This document shows, in pieces, positions 1 through 7,942 of a stretch of 53,187 nucleotides of DNA. The first letter of the stretch is position 1. Every line of letters begins with the position of its first letter. The stretch spans positions 1 to 53,187 of the forward strand of contig NZ_LNYA01000002.1 of the NCBI RefSeq assembly GCF_001467615.1, given 5' to 3'. The notes beneath the pieces are model-generated. The model had not been told where the DNA came from. It did not search any database and saw nothing but the letters and a program-made list of their open reading frames with translations. This DNA is from Legionella erythra (GTDB lineage Bacteria; Pseudomonadota; Gammaproteobacteria; Legionellales; Legionellaceae). Position numbers and translations under genes: made by a program.

Positions 1-3
1 CCC

Positions 4-41
4 TGATCTTTTTCTTACACCCACTTGATCTTTTTCTTACA
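4..41. repeat. Two direct copies of a 16-bp sequence; possible insertion-sequence end
   Basis: The 16-mer TGATCTTTTTCTTACA occurs at 4-19 and again at 26-41, 22 bp apart. Read on the minus strand, each copy begins TGTAAG, and the outer copy ends in CA on the plus strand. Repeated short motifs near a TG...CA terminus are typical of IS21-family ends, so an element lying to the left of the window could end at about 41. No transposase is visible. The remaining spacer up to the first gene (42-260) is AT-rich and holds no gene I can support. Confidence 0.35.
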
Positions 42-260
42 GCGTTTTAAAAATCAGGTGCGTTAGCCCTGGATATTCGTTCAGGACAAAAGCATTCTAC
101 GGACCAATTCAAATTATCCACTTTTCGCACTTTAGCGCGGAATCCAAATTATTTTGATTCGAATTAATGCTGTATATTAGGCTCAGCACGAGGTCTAAAG
201 ATTATTTATCAGGCCATATAGGCTAATTGTTGTGTCAGTAACAGTATAAGGATGACGATA

Positions 261-890
261 ATGAGTTCCCCCTGCCCCTTTGGTCCCAAACTTCAACTCT
301 ACTGGGACAGGCGATATGATTTTTTTCATCGCTTCGATGAGGGTATTCAGCTTGATGCCGAAGGCTTGCATACAGTCATGCCCGAAGAGGCCGCTCTCGC
401 CCAGGCGCGCATCATTCACGCAGCAGATTGTGTCCTCGATGGATTTTGTGGTGTGGGTGGGGCGGCGATTGCATTAGCACGCCTGGGCAAGAAAGTCATC
501 GCCATTGAATTGAATGCCCAGCGACTCGCTATGGCGAGGCATAATGCTCGTATTTATGGGGTTGAGGAAGCCATTACTTTTGTACACGGTGATTTTTTTA
601 AAGTGGCCCCCGCATACAGCGCGGATGCTCTGTTGGTTGATCCACCCTGGGGGTGGCCGCGATACCGGTCCCTGGATCGTTTTTTGTTAGAGCATTTTGA
701 GCCGCATGGCAAAAAAATACTCGATTTTGCCTTGTCCTATTCGAATCAGGTTATTTTGCGGGTGCCCACTCATTTTGATACGTCCGAATTAGAGCCCTTT
801 GGCGTTAATTACCAGTCGTACGATAACAAATTACACGACCGCATCATTTCAAAATCCATCCTGCTTTACCAAAAGCCATTGAAAAGATGA
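261..890 (+). CDS. Trimethylguanosine synthase (TGS1)-like RNA cap methyltransferase
   Basis: This 209-residue SAM-dependent methyltransferase resembles the catalytic domain of eukaryotic TGS1, which converts m7G caps of snRNA and snoRNA to m2,2,7G. The N-terminal YW-x-RY-x-FF-x-RFD-x-GI-x-LD-x-EG block (about residues 14-35) matches the segment before the TGS1 fold. Motif I, VLDGFCGVGG (58-67), and the catalytic DPPWGWP (127-133; SPPWGGP in eukaryotes) keep the Trp that stacks on the cap base. The ATG at 261 has AAGGA eight bases upstream, better than the ATG at 252. It converges on the next gene. The family call is strong. The substrate in a bacterium is unknown: it could be a host-directed effector or an RNA methyltransferase for another substrate. 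Confidence 0.8.
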   Translation: MSSPCPFGPKLQLYWDRRYDFFHRFDEGIQLDAEGLHTVMPEEAALAQARIIHAADCVLDGFCGVGGAAIALARLGKKVIAIELNAQRLAMARHNARIYGVEEAITFVHGDFFKVAPAYSADALLVDPPWGWPRYRSLDRFLLEHFEPHGKKILDFALSYSNQVILRVPTHFDTSELEPFGVNYQSYDNKLHDRIISKSILLYQKPLKR

Positions 891-926
891 ACGAGTCAGA
901 ATGGCCTCGCCGAAAGGAAGGCCCTG

Positions 927-1676
927 TTAATCTGCGTTGCTGCGGTTGAACAGGGGGCACTGCTGGGTCCGTTCAGCCCAGGCCTTGATAGCGCTGGGGC
1001 TTAAAAACATGAGATCGCCATCGATGTCCTGTTGGTTTTCAAAAAGCAATTGATCAAAAATGGTTTCCTGAAGCGGCATGAATCCCAGCTTGAAATAAAA
1101 TCGTCCCGACTTGCGCGCCGAATAAAGACAAATGCGCCCTTCGCAGCCTAATGCCTGGCTTTGCTCAAAAATGGCCTGAATCAGGATAGTGCCAAGCGAA
1201 TAATGCCCTTGCATCCGGGATTCAATGACATTTAAGGCAATGACAGGCGCGTCTCCATAAGCAGACACCAGACAGTCTGCCTGATCAAGAACGGTAAAAT
1301 GCGCGTATGCGGCCACGGTTTGTTCGGGAGTGATAAGGAAATAGTAATGCATGTCAGAAAATTGCTGGCAACGGACATGATACAGGTTGAGATCAAGGAG
1401 GCTCGCCGTTGAATGGTTTTTAGGGCGGATAGTGAGACGGCTGATGGGGGCATAATAAAAAGAGTTCCGGTTAGCCGGAAGGTTATCATGATGTTTGAGC
1501 GGGTGCAGAATGACTTCATGGATGTTTTCTGCGAGGGGTTCGCACCCATCCAGTAATCTTGGCGTGTCAGACGCAGGCATATAGGTTTGAATGTTTTGGG
1601 GTAATTGTTTGACCTGACAAGCCAAGTGCCGTTCTTTCACATGCAAAAAATTCATCCTGGTCAACGCATGACGCAC
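927..1676 (-). CDS. GNAT-like acetyltransferase
   Basis: The protein is 249 residues. Its C-terminal half has the look of a GNAT fold: a central strand (APVIALNVIESRMQ), then GTILIQAIFEQSQALGCEGRI in place of the acetyl-CoA loop and helix, then YSARKSGRFYFKLGFMP, the usual aromatic and GF motif near the end of the fold. The classical Q/RxxGxG/A loop is degenerate (YSLGTIL). The first 70 residues are less recognisable. The start is uncertain: the ATG at 1676 has no well-placed ribosome site and an internal ATG lies at 1655. It is convergent with the TGS1-like gene. Substrate is unknown. Confidence 0.5.
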   Translation of the reverse strand: MRHALTRMNFLHVKERHLACQVKQLPQNIQTYMPASDTPRLLDGCEPLAENIHEVILHPLKHHDNLPANRNSFYYAPISRLTIRPKNHSTASLLDLNLYHVRCQQFSDMHYYFLITPEQTVAAYAHFTVLDQADCLVSAYGDAPVIALNVIESRMQGHYSLGTILIQAIFEQSQALGCEGRICLYSARKSGRFYFKLGFMPLQETIFDQLLFENQQDIDGDLMFLSPSAIKAWAERTQQCPLFNRSNAD

Positions 1677-1798
1677 TTTTTTTCCCTAACTACCCAGGCC
1701 GGACATTTTAAGTATAGCATTTGCCACGTCAGGGCTTTACAAGAAAGCCTGTGCTTTGCTAGCCTGTTTTTTCATTCGCTATGGCTGCTATCCTGTCT

Positions 1799-2461
1799 AT
1801 GAAAATAACCGTGCCGCTCCATGCTGCTCTCCTGCTGCTTTGTACCCAGGCATTTGCCTTTTCCTGTCATGAACTTAAGCCCATTATTCAAAAGCCCATC
1901 CAGTTTGATAACGAGCGCAAGGCGTTGACGCGCGATTATCAACGAAGCCATTACGGCATTGATTCCGATTCCATCCTGATTGAGCCTAAAATGATCGTAC
2001 TGCATTGGACGATGCTGCCGACCATGGACATTGTTTTTCGCCTGTTTAACCCGTCTGCCTTACCCAAAAACTCACCCCGGCGGGAGGAGTTACCCGGTGA
2101 TTTAAACGTGTCCAGTCATTTTTTGGTGGACAAAGACGGCCGTATTTATCAATTGATGCCTGAAAACTGGATGGCCCGACACACGATTGGTTTAAACCAT
2201 TATGCCATCGGCATTGAAAATGTCGGCGGAGTCGACGGGAAAGACGATTTAACCGAAGAGCAGGTTCGTGCCAATGCCTTTCTTGTTTGTTACCTGAAAG
2301 ACAAATACCCTGAAATCAAGCATGTGATTGGCCACAATGAGTATTTGAATTATAAAAATACTGCCTTGTGGCTGGAAAAAGATCCCAACTATCAAACCGA
2401 TAAAACTGATCCCGGCCCAAGCTTTGTCAGCCGGGTGAAACAACGGATTGCCGCGTCTTAA
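1799..2461 (+). CDS. Secreted N-acetylmuramoyl-L-alanine amidase (amidase_2/PGRP family)
   Basis: This 220-residue protein hydrolyses the amide between N-acetylmuramic acid and L-alanine in peptidoglycan. A signal peptide is clear (MKIT, then a Leu/Ala core ending QAFAFSC). The zinc-site pattern of the family is visible: VLHWTM (first His), GHNEY (second His) and DPGPSF (acidic third ligand, as in AmiD-type enzymes). SSHFLVDKDGRIYQL and HTIGLNHYAIGIENVG are typical of the fold. I chose the ATG at 1799 because the signal peptide begins there; the ATG at 1781 would add six residues. Its last four bases overlap the stop of the convergent gene. Likely periplasmic or lipid-anchored, in peptidoglycan recycling or remodelling. 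Confidence 0.85.
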   Translation: MKITVPLHAALLLLCTQAFAFSCHELKPIIQKPIQFDNERKALTRDYQRSHYGIDSDSILIEPKMIVLHWTMLPTMDIVFRLFNPSALPKNSPRREELPGDLNVSSHFLVDKDGRIYQLMPENWMARHTIGLNHYAIGIENVGGVDGKDDLTEEQVRANAFLVCYLKDKYPEIKHVIGHNEYLNYKNTALWLEKDPNYQTDKTDPGPSFVSRVKQRIAAS

Positions 2462-4302
2462 AAATAGCGATAATGCAACAGGTATTGTGGTTGCCATTGC
2501 AGCCCGTTATCGTGGGCGTTGACCCTGAGCGATTTAACCCGCTTTGACGACAAAGCGGTGCCCTCACCAAAGAGCAAAGCAAATTCCTTGCTGTTTTCAA
2601 TAAGGGGAGACAGCAGAAATCCGGATTTTGCCATGCCAGCAATCAGGCGATAATGTTTTCTTTGCCCATCCGTTAACGTCACTTCAATGCCTAGCGCGGA
2701 TGGTTTGTACAGCCAAGTAAGTAAATGCCCGAGCCAATTGGTTTTGATTTCCATAGCCACAAATACACGGGATTTACTCGGCGGCAGGGTGATGGTTTCT
2801 CCCAGCGTATGAGTTTCCGTGACTGTGAACGGTTGTGGTTTTGCAGGCTGTCGCTGTTTTTTTAAAATTAAAAAATCCTTCACCAAATCAACAGGATAAT
2901 AGGCCGTGAGCAAGGCAGGCCAGGAGGCACCGTCTTCTAGGGAAGGCAGCCGTTCATCAATGGGTTCTATTTTAAACACAATCATGTCCGGTGCTTTTTC
3001 TGCCAGATGAATGGCATTTCGAATGGCCATGGCGTTAGAAAAAACCGAATAACTTTGAAAAACTGGCCGCGGTGCCCAATGGGCTTTGGAAGCAATCAAG
3101 AGGTTCTGTTCGAACGAATAAATATCACTTCGTCCCGGCAGGGGTGGAAATTTGACAAGATTAGCCAGGTAATCCTTTAACAAATAAAAATCTGTCTCTC
3201 GCCAGTGCCGGTCGTTCATGTCCATTTTTAGGGCTGTGAGGACATTGCTGCCAGTGACCTTTAAATAGGTCAGGGGAGAGTACGGAATAAAACCGGTCAA
3301 AATATAGTACCAGACTAATATGGCCAACAGCATCATGGGGAAGAGGCGTGAGGATTTTATCACGGTAGGCAGAAAAAAAGCCGCCATCAGGATAGCTGTG
3401 GCGGCGATGATGGAATGGCCGAAATGCCGGACGAAGCCAGCCTTAAATGCGCAAAATAAAAACAAGGCCAATACCGTGGTTAAAAAAAACTTGTCGATAC
3501 CTTGCAAGTCAGAGTGTTTGACCATGAGGATCAATAACAGCATGGAGCTGACTAAAAAGGCCAGGACTTCCCAACCATTTCCACTGGACGCCATGGCCTC
3601 GCTGTAGTTCAGGGCCATATCGATGGAACTCCCTAGATAAGGCGGTAAGACGGTCAGTGACTGATTGGCCAGGAGCCAACACAGGCATAAGGCCAGAAGA
3701 AAGGCAAGCCAAAGGATTAGAAGGGATTGTTTTTGTTTTTTTAAAAACAAATACAGACTGGCGGTGAACAGGATAAGCAGGGTTAACAGCAACAGGGTGC
3801 CCTTGACAAGAACCAGTAAACCCAAGGGGGCGGTTGTCAGCACCAGCAGCGTGCGCGAAGGATGAGGCAGATGACACTTGAATAGAGATAAACCCAGAAG
3901 CAGGGGGTAAGACAGCAGTAAGGCATCACGGGAATAAATCATGACCAGAAACAACACAATCAATGCCCACCGCCATCGCCAGGCGGTATCCTTCATTAAC
4001 CCGATCAGTAACAGGCCGTAACTTAACGCCAGGCAAAGGCACCCGCCATACATGAGATAAGCCGTATCGGGATGATAGGCTTTGGTATAAATGGCTGAAT
4101 AAGGGCCTAAGGTAAATACAATGTCTCGGCCAAAAGCTAAACCCTGCGACACCGCCTGATTAAGCGCCAAGGCCCAGGACGCATCGATGGTTAATCCCGG
4201 CATGATGGGTGTGAACGGGATAAAAAGCGGTAAAAGAACAGCCAGCATCAGGGCGTTAAATCCCCAAACAAGTCCTGATTTTTGCAACGCGGTTAAATCC
4301 AT
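2458..4302 (-). CDS. Polytopic inner-membrane protein of unknown function
   Basis: The protein is 614 residues. I see about ten to twelve hydrophobic segments in the first 370 residues, then a hydrophilic C-terminal domain of about 240 residues. Overall architecture resembles glycosyltransferase or O-antigen-polymerase-like membrane proteins, with early FTLGPYSAIY and a short charged loop after the first helix, but no catalytic motif is diagnostic. The ATG at 4302 is preceded by CAGGAC. It is transcribed toward the amidase gene and overlaps its end by four bases. Function not recognised. Confidence 0.7.
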   Translation of the reverse strand: MDLTALQKSGLVWGFNALMLAVLLPLFIPFTPIMPGLTIDASWALALNQAVSQGLAFGRDIVFTLGPYSAIYTKAYHPDTAYLMYGGCLCLALSYGLLLIGLMKDTAWRWRWALIVLFLVMIYSRDALLLSYPLLLGLSLFKCHLPHPSRTLLVLTTAPLGLLVLVKGTLLLLTLLILFTASLYLFLKKQKQSLLILWLAFLLALCLCWLLANQSLTVLPPYLGSSIDMALNYSEAMASSGNGWEVLAFLVSSMLLLILMVKHSDLQGIDKFFLTTVLALFLFCAFKAGFVRHFGHSIIAATAILMAAFFLPTVIKSSRLFPMMLLAILVWYYILTGFIPYSPLTYLKVTGSNVLTALKMDMNDRHWRETDFYLLKDYLANLVKFPPLPGRSDIYSFEQNLLIASKAHWAPRPVFQSYSVFSNAMAIRNAIHLAEKAPDMIVFKIEPIDERLPSLEDGASWPALLTAYYPVDLVKDFLILKKQRQPAKPQPFTVTETHTLGETITLPPSKSRVFVAMEIKTNWLGHLLTWLYKPSALGIEVTLTDGQRKHYRLIAGMAKSGFLLSPLIENSKEFALLFGEGTALSSKRVKSLRVNAHDNGLQWQPQYLLHYRYF

Positions 4303-4445
4303 GTCCTGTCCTGAAATAGCCTCGCAGGCGTCATTATGCCAGAGATTGGCAGAATTCTGCTGTTGTTTTAACGTGTTTACAAATTGAATATAAATTACTG
4401 CTCAGGCTAAACTAATGCTCCTGTAAACGGCTAGGGATTGTTATC

Positions 4446-5291
4446 ATGCCAACATTTACTGCCGCCCTGTTGGCGGCAACCTATAAGAATGGAAAGCCCA
4501 GCGGCGCCCTGACAGAGGTGCATGCCCGGGCGGAGCATCACCGCTTTAAAAAGGACTATCTTTTTAAAGACAAAGCGATACCCAAAGCGGTCTATGCTTC
4601 TCGCTTGATTCAACATTATCTGATTATTGACGCGTTGGAAAAGCAATTAGCAACGCTGCCCGAGGAAAAGGCGCAATCAATCAGTGCGTTTTTTTCTTTA
4701 TCCTACCTCGGGGAGCTTTGGCGTACCTCGGGCATAGAAAAAGATTTGCGGCAATTAGGTATCAATCCAGAAGAAATCATGGCGAGTGAAGTCGCCCCTG
4801 CAACGGTGAAGTATCTTGGAAAAATTGAAAACGCGTCGCCACTGGCATTGCTAACCCATTTCATGGTCCATGTCGCGGGTTTTATGCATGGTGGGAATAT
4901 CATTCTTAGCAAATACATTAAGCCTAGTAATGAATTGACCACCTATCAGATTTCAACGCACCAATATGATTTCTCAGCCGCATTTCCCTTATTGCCGGAA
5001 AAGAAAGGTTCCTTGATGGGGCTGTACGAGGATATGGTAGTGCATCTGGATGCCAATCTGTTGCTTTCACCCGTTGACTATGACGAGGTTTTAAACGAGG
5101 CACGGGATGTGTATGAGGCCATGACGACTATTTATGATGATTTATGTACCATGCAAATCCGTAAACCTCTTGTATCGCCCGCTTCCATCGTCACGATAGG
5201 AGTAAGCCTTATCGCCGTGGCCTGGATTTTAAAATGGCTGTTTGATTGGATGAACCCTGTCGTCAATTCCCTGCCAGCGGCTAATCCTTAA
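4446..5291 (+). CDS. Heme-oxygenase-like protein with C-terminal membrane anchor
   Basis: The 281-residue protein resembles biliverdin-producing heme oxygenases, which open heme to biliverdin, CO and iron. The proximal-helix pattern TEVHARAEHHRF (His about 26) matches the heme-ligating EVHxxAE of HO-1, followed by FKKDYLFKDKAIPKAVYA and a LxxLYHIYxALE-like stretch. The distal glycine-rich GDxSGGQ of canonical enzymes is altered to a form around FMHGGNIILSKYI. Residues about 247-268 form a single hydrophobic helix ending in a short Asn/Pro-rich tail, giving a tail-anchored topology like eukaryotic HO-1. Start ATG has AGGGA eight bases upstream. Catalysis is not proven; it could be a heme-binding relative. 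Confidence 0.7.
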   Translation: MPTFTAALLAATYKNGKPSGALTEVHARAEHHRFKKDYLFKDKAIPKAVYASRLIQHYLIIDALEKQLATLPEEKAQSISAFFSLSYLGELWRTSGIEKDLRQLGINPEEIMASEVAPATVKYLGKIENASPLALLTHFMVHVAGFMHGGNIILSKYIKPSNELTTYQISTHQYDFSAAFPLLPEKKGSLMGLYEDMVVHLDANLLLSPVDYDEVLNEARDVYEAMTTIYDDLCTMQIRKPLVSPASIVTIGVSLIAVAWILKWLFDWMNPVVNSLPAANP

Positions 5292-5307
5292 GCCTTGTTT
5301 TTCTGGT

Positions 5308-5330
5308 GCGGCGGTGTTTGGAACTGCCGC
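5308..5330 (+). terminator. Stem-loop after the heme-oxygenase-like gene
   Basis: GCGGCGGT at 5308-5315 pairs with ACTGCCGC at 5323-5330 (one G-U pair), with a seven-base loop, 16 bases after the stop codon. No clean T-run follows, so termination may be weak. Confidence 0.35.
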
Positions 5331-5489
5331 GCTGATTTGCCCTGTTACAACTTGTCTTTTTAAAAGGGTAATTGTTACTCGTTTACTAAATGTCGAATGT
5401 CTCCCATCATATCGCCACCTGAGAGTAATCAAGGCAGGCAGGGCTCATGAGGAGCGTTGCAGACTAACACTTAATCTCGGGTATCAACT

Positions 5490-5517
5490 GCCTGGCAGCA
5501 ATGGAATAGTGCCAGGC
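5490..5517 (+). promoter_or_regulatory. Leader stem-loop upstream of the precursor peptide gene
   Basis: GCCTGGCA at 5490-5497 and TGCCAGGC at 5510-5517 form a perfect 8-bp stem with a 12-base loop. It lies 13 bases before the AGGAG ribosome site (5531-5535). A weak promoter could be TTACAA (5345-5350) with GGTAAT (5367-5372). The hairpin may stabilise or regulate the peptide message. Confidence 0.4.
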
Positions 5518-5542
5518 TTCTTCAACAATTAGGAGTAATTTT

Positions 5543-5719
5543 ATGGAAAAAAACAACGAGCGAGTCCTGGCTTATTCAATGGCAAAGCCATTATCAGAAA
5601 AAGAAATGATGGAAGTGGCTGGAGGTGGGGCTAACTACACCACAAGACACACAATTCGTGTGACCGGGGGGACAGGGCCGTCAGCCGATGTGGCTTATGA
5701 CGTAAGCGTTGATTGGTAA
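5543..5719 (+). CDS. Double-glycine RiPP precursor peptide (candidate graspetide precursor)
   Basis: A 58-residue peptide whose ATG lies seven bases after a strong AGGAG. The leader ends in LSEKEMMEVAGGG, the classic pattern recognised by C39 peptidases (leucine and hydrophobic positions spaced before Gly-Gly, cut after GG). The core after cleavage, beginning ANYTTRHTIRVTGGTG, is rich in Thr/Ser in its first half and carries three Asp residues in its last 13 positions, ending in Trp. Thr/Ser donors before Asp acceptors are the residues ATP-grasp graspetide ligases join by omega-esters. The microviridin PFFARFLE leader motif is absent, so ligase recognition must differ. It lies immediately before the ligase gene and four genes before a C39 exporter. 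Gene reality is strong from context; the chemistry is inferred. Confidence 0.8.
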   Translation: MEKNNERVLAYSMAKPLSEKEMMEVAGGGANYTTRHTIRVTGGTGPSADVAYDVSVDW

Positions 5720-5728
5720 TCTAACAGG

Positions 5729-5754
5729 ACTGGGGTTTTGTAAGAGACCCCAGT
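5729..5754 (+). promoter_or_regulatory. Intercistronic stem-loop between precursor and ligase genes
   Basis: ACTGGGGT at 5729-5736 and ACCCCAGT at 5747-5754 form a perfect 8-bp stem with a ten-base loop. It starts nine bases after the precursor stop. No T-run follows, so it is more likely a partial terminator or 3' stabiliser that gives more peptide message than enzyme message, a common arrangement in RiPP operons. Confidence 0.6.
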
Positions 5755-5776
5755 GCGAAAGCGACAGGGATTTTAC

Positions 5777-6898
5777 ATGAAGTGTTTAATTGTGACGGAG
5801 CCTGACGACAGTCATGCGCTGTGTGTTAGATTGGCATTGGAAAAAACGGGGCATGAAGTCCGCTTGCTCTTTACGGCGGATTTACCGACCAAACAGAAAA
5901 ACTCGGTTTACATTGATAATGTCAGTTACGAGTGGAAAAGTACGGATGCCGAACAATGCCTGCGCGACAATTATTATGATGTGGTCTGGTGGCGTCGCGC
6001 CCGCAAGCCGTTTGTACCTAGGGAGGCTGTCCATCCTGACGATTATCCGTTTGTTTTGCGTGAGAATATTCTTTTCCATGAATCCATCACCAACAACCTG
6101 GCACCCAAAGCCTGGTGGATTAACAGCAAAGAGTCGGCTCTGAGAGCCAATTCTAAACTGTTACAATTGAAATTGGCTGTGCAGTGTGGTCTGACTATCC
6201 CGTCCACGCTTTGCTCAAACGATCCGAAAGATATCAGGTATTTCCTGTTAAAACATGAAGATCAGGGGGTAGTCTACAAGCCGCTCTGTTCCAATGTCTG
6301 GTTTGAGGAACGGGCGCTTAAAATTGCGTACACCACCAAAGTGGCTTTCCTGGATTTACCCACGAATAAATTGCTGCAGTTGGCACCGGGGCTTTTCCAG
6401 AAAGAAATCAAAAAGAAATACGAGTTGCGTGTTACTTGTTTTGGAGATTACCTGGTTGCGGCCAGATTAAACTCTCAGCAACATGAGGACGGACGTATCG
6501 ACTGGCGTGCCATACCTGATGGTCAATTGACGGTTGAGCCTTATGCATTGCCGGCTGAAATGGAAAACAAGCTCAGGCATTTTATGAAAAAAATGGGGCT
6601 GGTATTTGGCTGCATTGATTTAATTGTTTCGACGGATGATCAGTATGTTTTTCTCGAAGTGAATGAGCAGGGGCAATTTTTATGGATTGAAGATTTAAAC
6701 CCCGCATTCCCCATGCTGGATCGATTTGTTCAGTTCCTCACGAATCGATCCCCTCATTTTCATCCGCTTGGTCAGGAGCCCAGGCATTGGGTTAGCGACT
6801 ATGAAGCTGAGGCCAACGAATGGATGGGGAGAAACATGAAGCAGCATGTCGAGCTCAACACGTTTAAAACTAACCAAGGACAAAGACAACATGCGTAA
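5777..6898 (+). CDS. MvdD/MvdC-type ATP-grasp peptide ligase (graspetide maturase)
   Basis: This 373-residue enzyme belongs to the ATP-grasp ligases that activate Asp/Glu side chains of a precursor peptide and join them to Thr/Ser or Lys side chains. The pre-ATP-grasp domain shows MKCLIVTEPDD and the VWWRRARKP strand (about 70-78). The ATP-grasp core shows KPLCSN, the KYELRVTCFGD block (214-224), CIDLIV (279-284) and FLEVNEQGQFLWIE (292-305), which matches the microviridin-ligase signature almost position for position, including the metal-binding Glu and Asn. I start at the ATG at 5777, after AGGGA, rather than a GTG 24 bases upstream. It follows the precursor gene and overlaps the next gene by eight bases. 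Only one ligase is present, where microviridin clusters have two. Confidence 0.85.
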   Translation: MKCLIVTEPDDSHALCVRLALEKTGHEVRLLFTADLPTKQKNSVYIDNVSYEWKSTDAEQCLRDNYYDVVWWRRARKPFVPREAVHPDDYPFVLRENILFHESITNNLAPKAWWINSKESALRANSKLLQLKLAVQCGLTIPSTLCSNDPKDIRYFLLKHEDQGVVYKPLCSNVWFEERALKIAYTTKVAFLDLPTNKLLQLAPGLFQKEIKKKYELRVTCFGDYLVAARLNSQQHEDGRIDWRAIPDGQLTVEPYALPAEMENKLRHFMKKMGLVFGCIDLIVSTDDQYVFLEVNEQGQFLWIEDLNPAFPMLDRFVQFLTNRSPHFHPLGQEPRHWVSDYEAEANEWMGRNMKQHVELNTFKTNQGQRQHA

Positions 6899-7916
6899 AT
6901 TATTTTGTGTTTTTTGTGTTATTTTTCCCATGGTTCTATCAGCTAAAACGACAATCGATCTGTTTGGCGATGAAGGGCGACGCGCGGATCATGTTCTTAA
7001 AAAATACAGTGGGCCGATACTGGCCCTGGAGGCATCATTACATCAGTTTTTATTAAATGATGAATTACAAGACCACCCTGAAAAACTCAAAGAAGCGGGT
7101 GAGCGGAAAAGGGCGCTGATTAATAAAATAAAAAAAGACTACGGTTATGCCTATGTCGATTTATCGACCGTCAACTATTCGAGCGACTCAGTCTATATCA
7201 CAATTGAAGTGATTCGTAACGATGAGACTTATCGCCTTAAATTTATTGATGATCATAAGCCTGTAGTGCACAGTAATAAAAATGATCTCATCCATGAGAT
7301 GGAGCGGTATAACCGACTCGGCATTCAATTATTTTTGAATGATCAACTGGATCCTGAAAAACTGAATTGCCCCTTATATCACTGTACCTGGGGTTTTGAA
7401 CATCCAAAATTAAAACCGTTTTATAAGCAATTTAAAGAGGGCGTTGCTGCCCAGAAACCCTTGATTATCGATACCCTGAATACCGATCCGGATCCGGAAA
7501 GACGAGCCGCGGCTGTGTTTTTAGTCGGGCATTTTGATAATCCGCAGGAAATAATTGATGTATTGGTTCCGCATGTGTTGGATAACGACAGTGAAATGCG
7601 AAATAATGCCGTGCGTGTCATCGGGACAACGCTGATGAAATACAAGCCCGCTCATTTCAACATCAACCCCTTCCTTCACTTGCTGTCATCGCCTTATGAC
7701 ACGGATAGAAACAAATCCTTGTTGGTTCTGCTGCAGGTTTGTGATGGTAATCAACAAGAGATAATTAAAAAGGGGAAAGAATCCTTGTTGGCGCTTTTAG
7801 CATTAAAACAACCCAATAATCATGAGCCAGCCTATCAGATTTTGAAAAAAGTCAGCGGTAAAACCTACAGCGATACCGATCTTGAAGCATGGCGAGCATG
7901 GGCTGACTCCGTTTAG
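6891..7916 (+). CDS. Exported HEAT-repeat-like protein of the RiPP cluster
   Basis: The 341-residue protein begins with a signal peptide (MRKLFCVFCVIFPMVLSA). The first half is a mixed alpha/beta region with an internal cysteine pair (NCPLYHC, about 159-165). Residues about 195-330 read as alpha-helical HEAT-type repeats, for instance DPERRAAAVFLVGHFDNP and DSEMRNNAVRVIGTTL. The ATG at 6891 has AAGGA upstream and overlaps the ligase stop codon, so it is translationally coupled to it. Because it is exported it should not take part in cytoplasmic cyclisation; immunity, chaperoning of the mature peptide, or a receptor role are possible. I do not recognise a named family. Confidence 0.75.
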   Translation: MRKLFCVFCVIFPMVLSAKTTIDLFGDEGRRADHVLKKYSGPILALEASLHQFLLNDELQDHPEKLKEAGERKRALINKIKKDYGYAYVDLSTVNYSSDSVYITIEVIRNDETYRLKFIDDHKPVVHSNKNDLIHEMERYNRLGIQLFLNDQLDPEKLNCPLYHCTWGFEHPKLKPFYKQFKEGVAAQKPLIIDTLNTDPDPERRAAAVFLVGHFDNPQEIIDVLVPHVLDNDSEMRNNAVRVIGTTLMKYKPAHFNINPFLHLLSSPYDTDRNKSLLVLLQVCDGNQQEIIKKGKESLLALLALKQPNNHEPAYQILKKVSGKTYSDTDLEAWRAWADSV

Positions 7917-7942
7917 GCCATGATAAGAACGTCGATTTGGAT

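Noticed and set aside
2458-4302. Calling the membrane protein a named O-antigen or lipid glycosyltransferase
   Set aside because: No catalytic motif was visible; only the membrane topology suggests it.
5314-5532. A 72-residue plus-strand open frame before the precursor peptide, as a second precursor
   Set aside because: No Gly-Gly leader, no ribosome site before its start, and its composition does not match a leader-core peptide.
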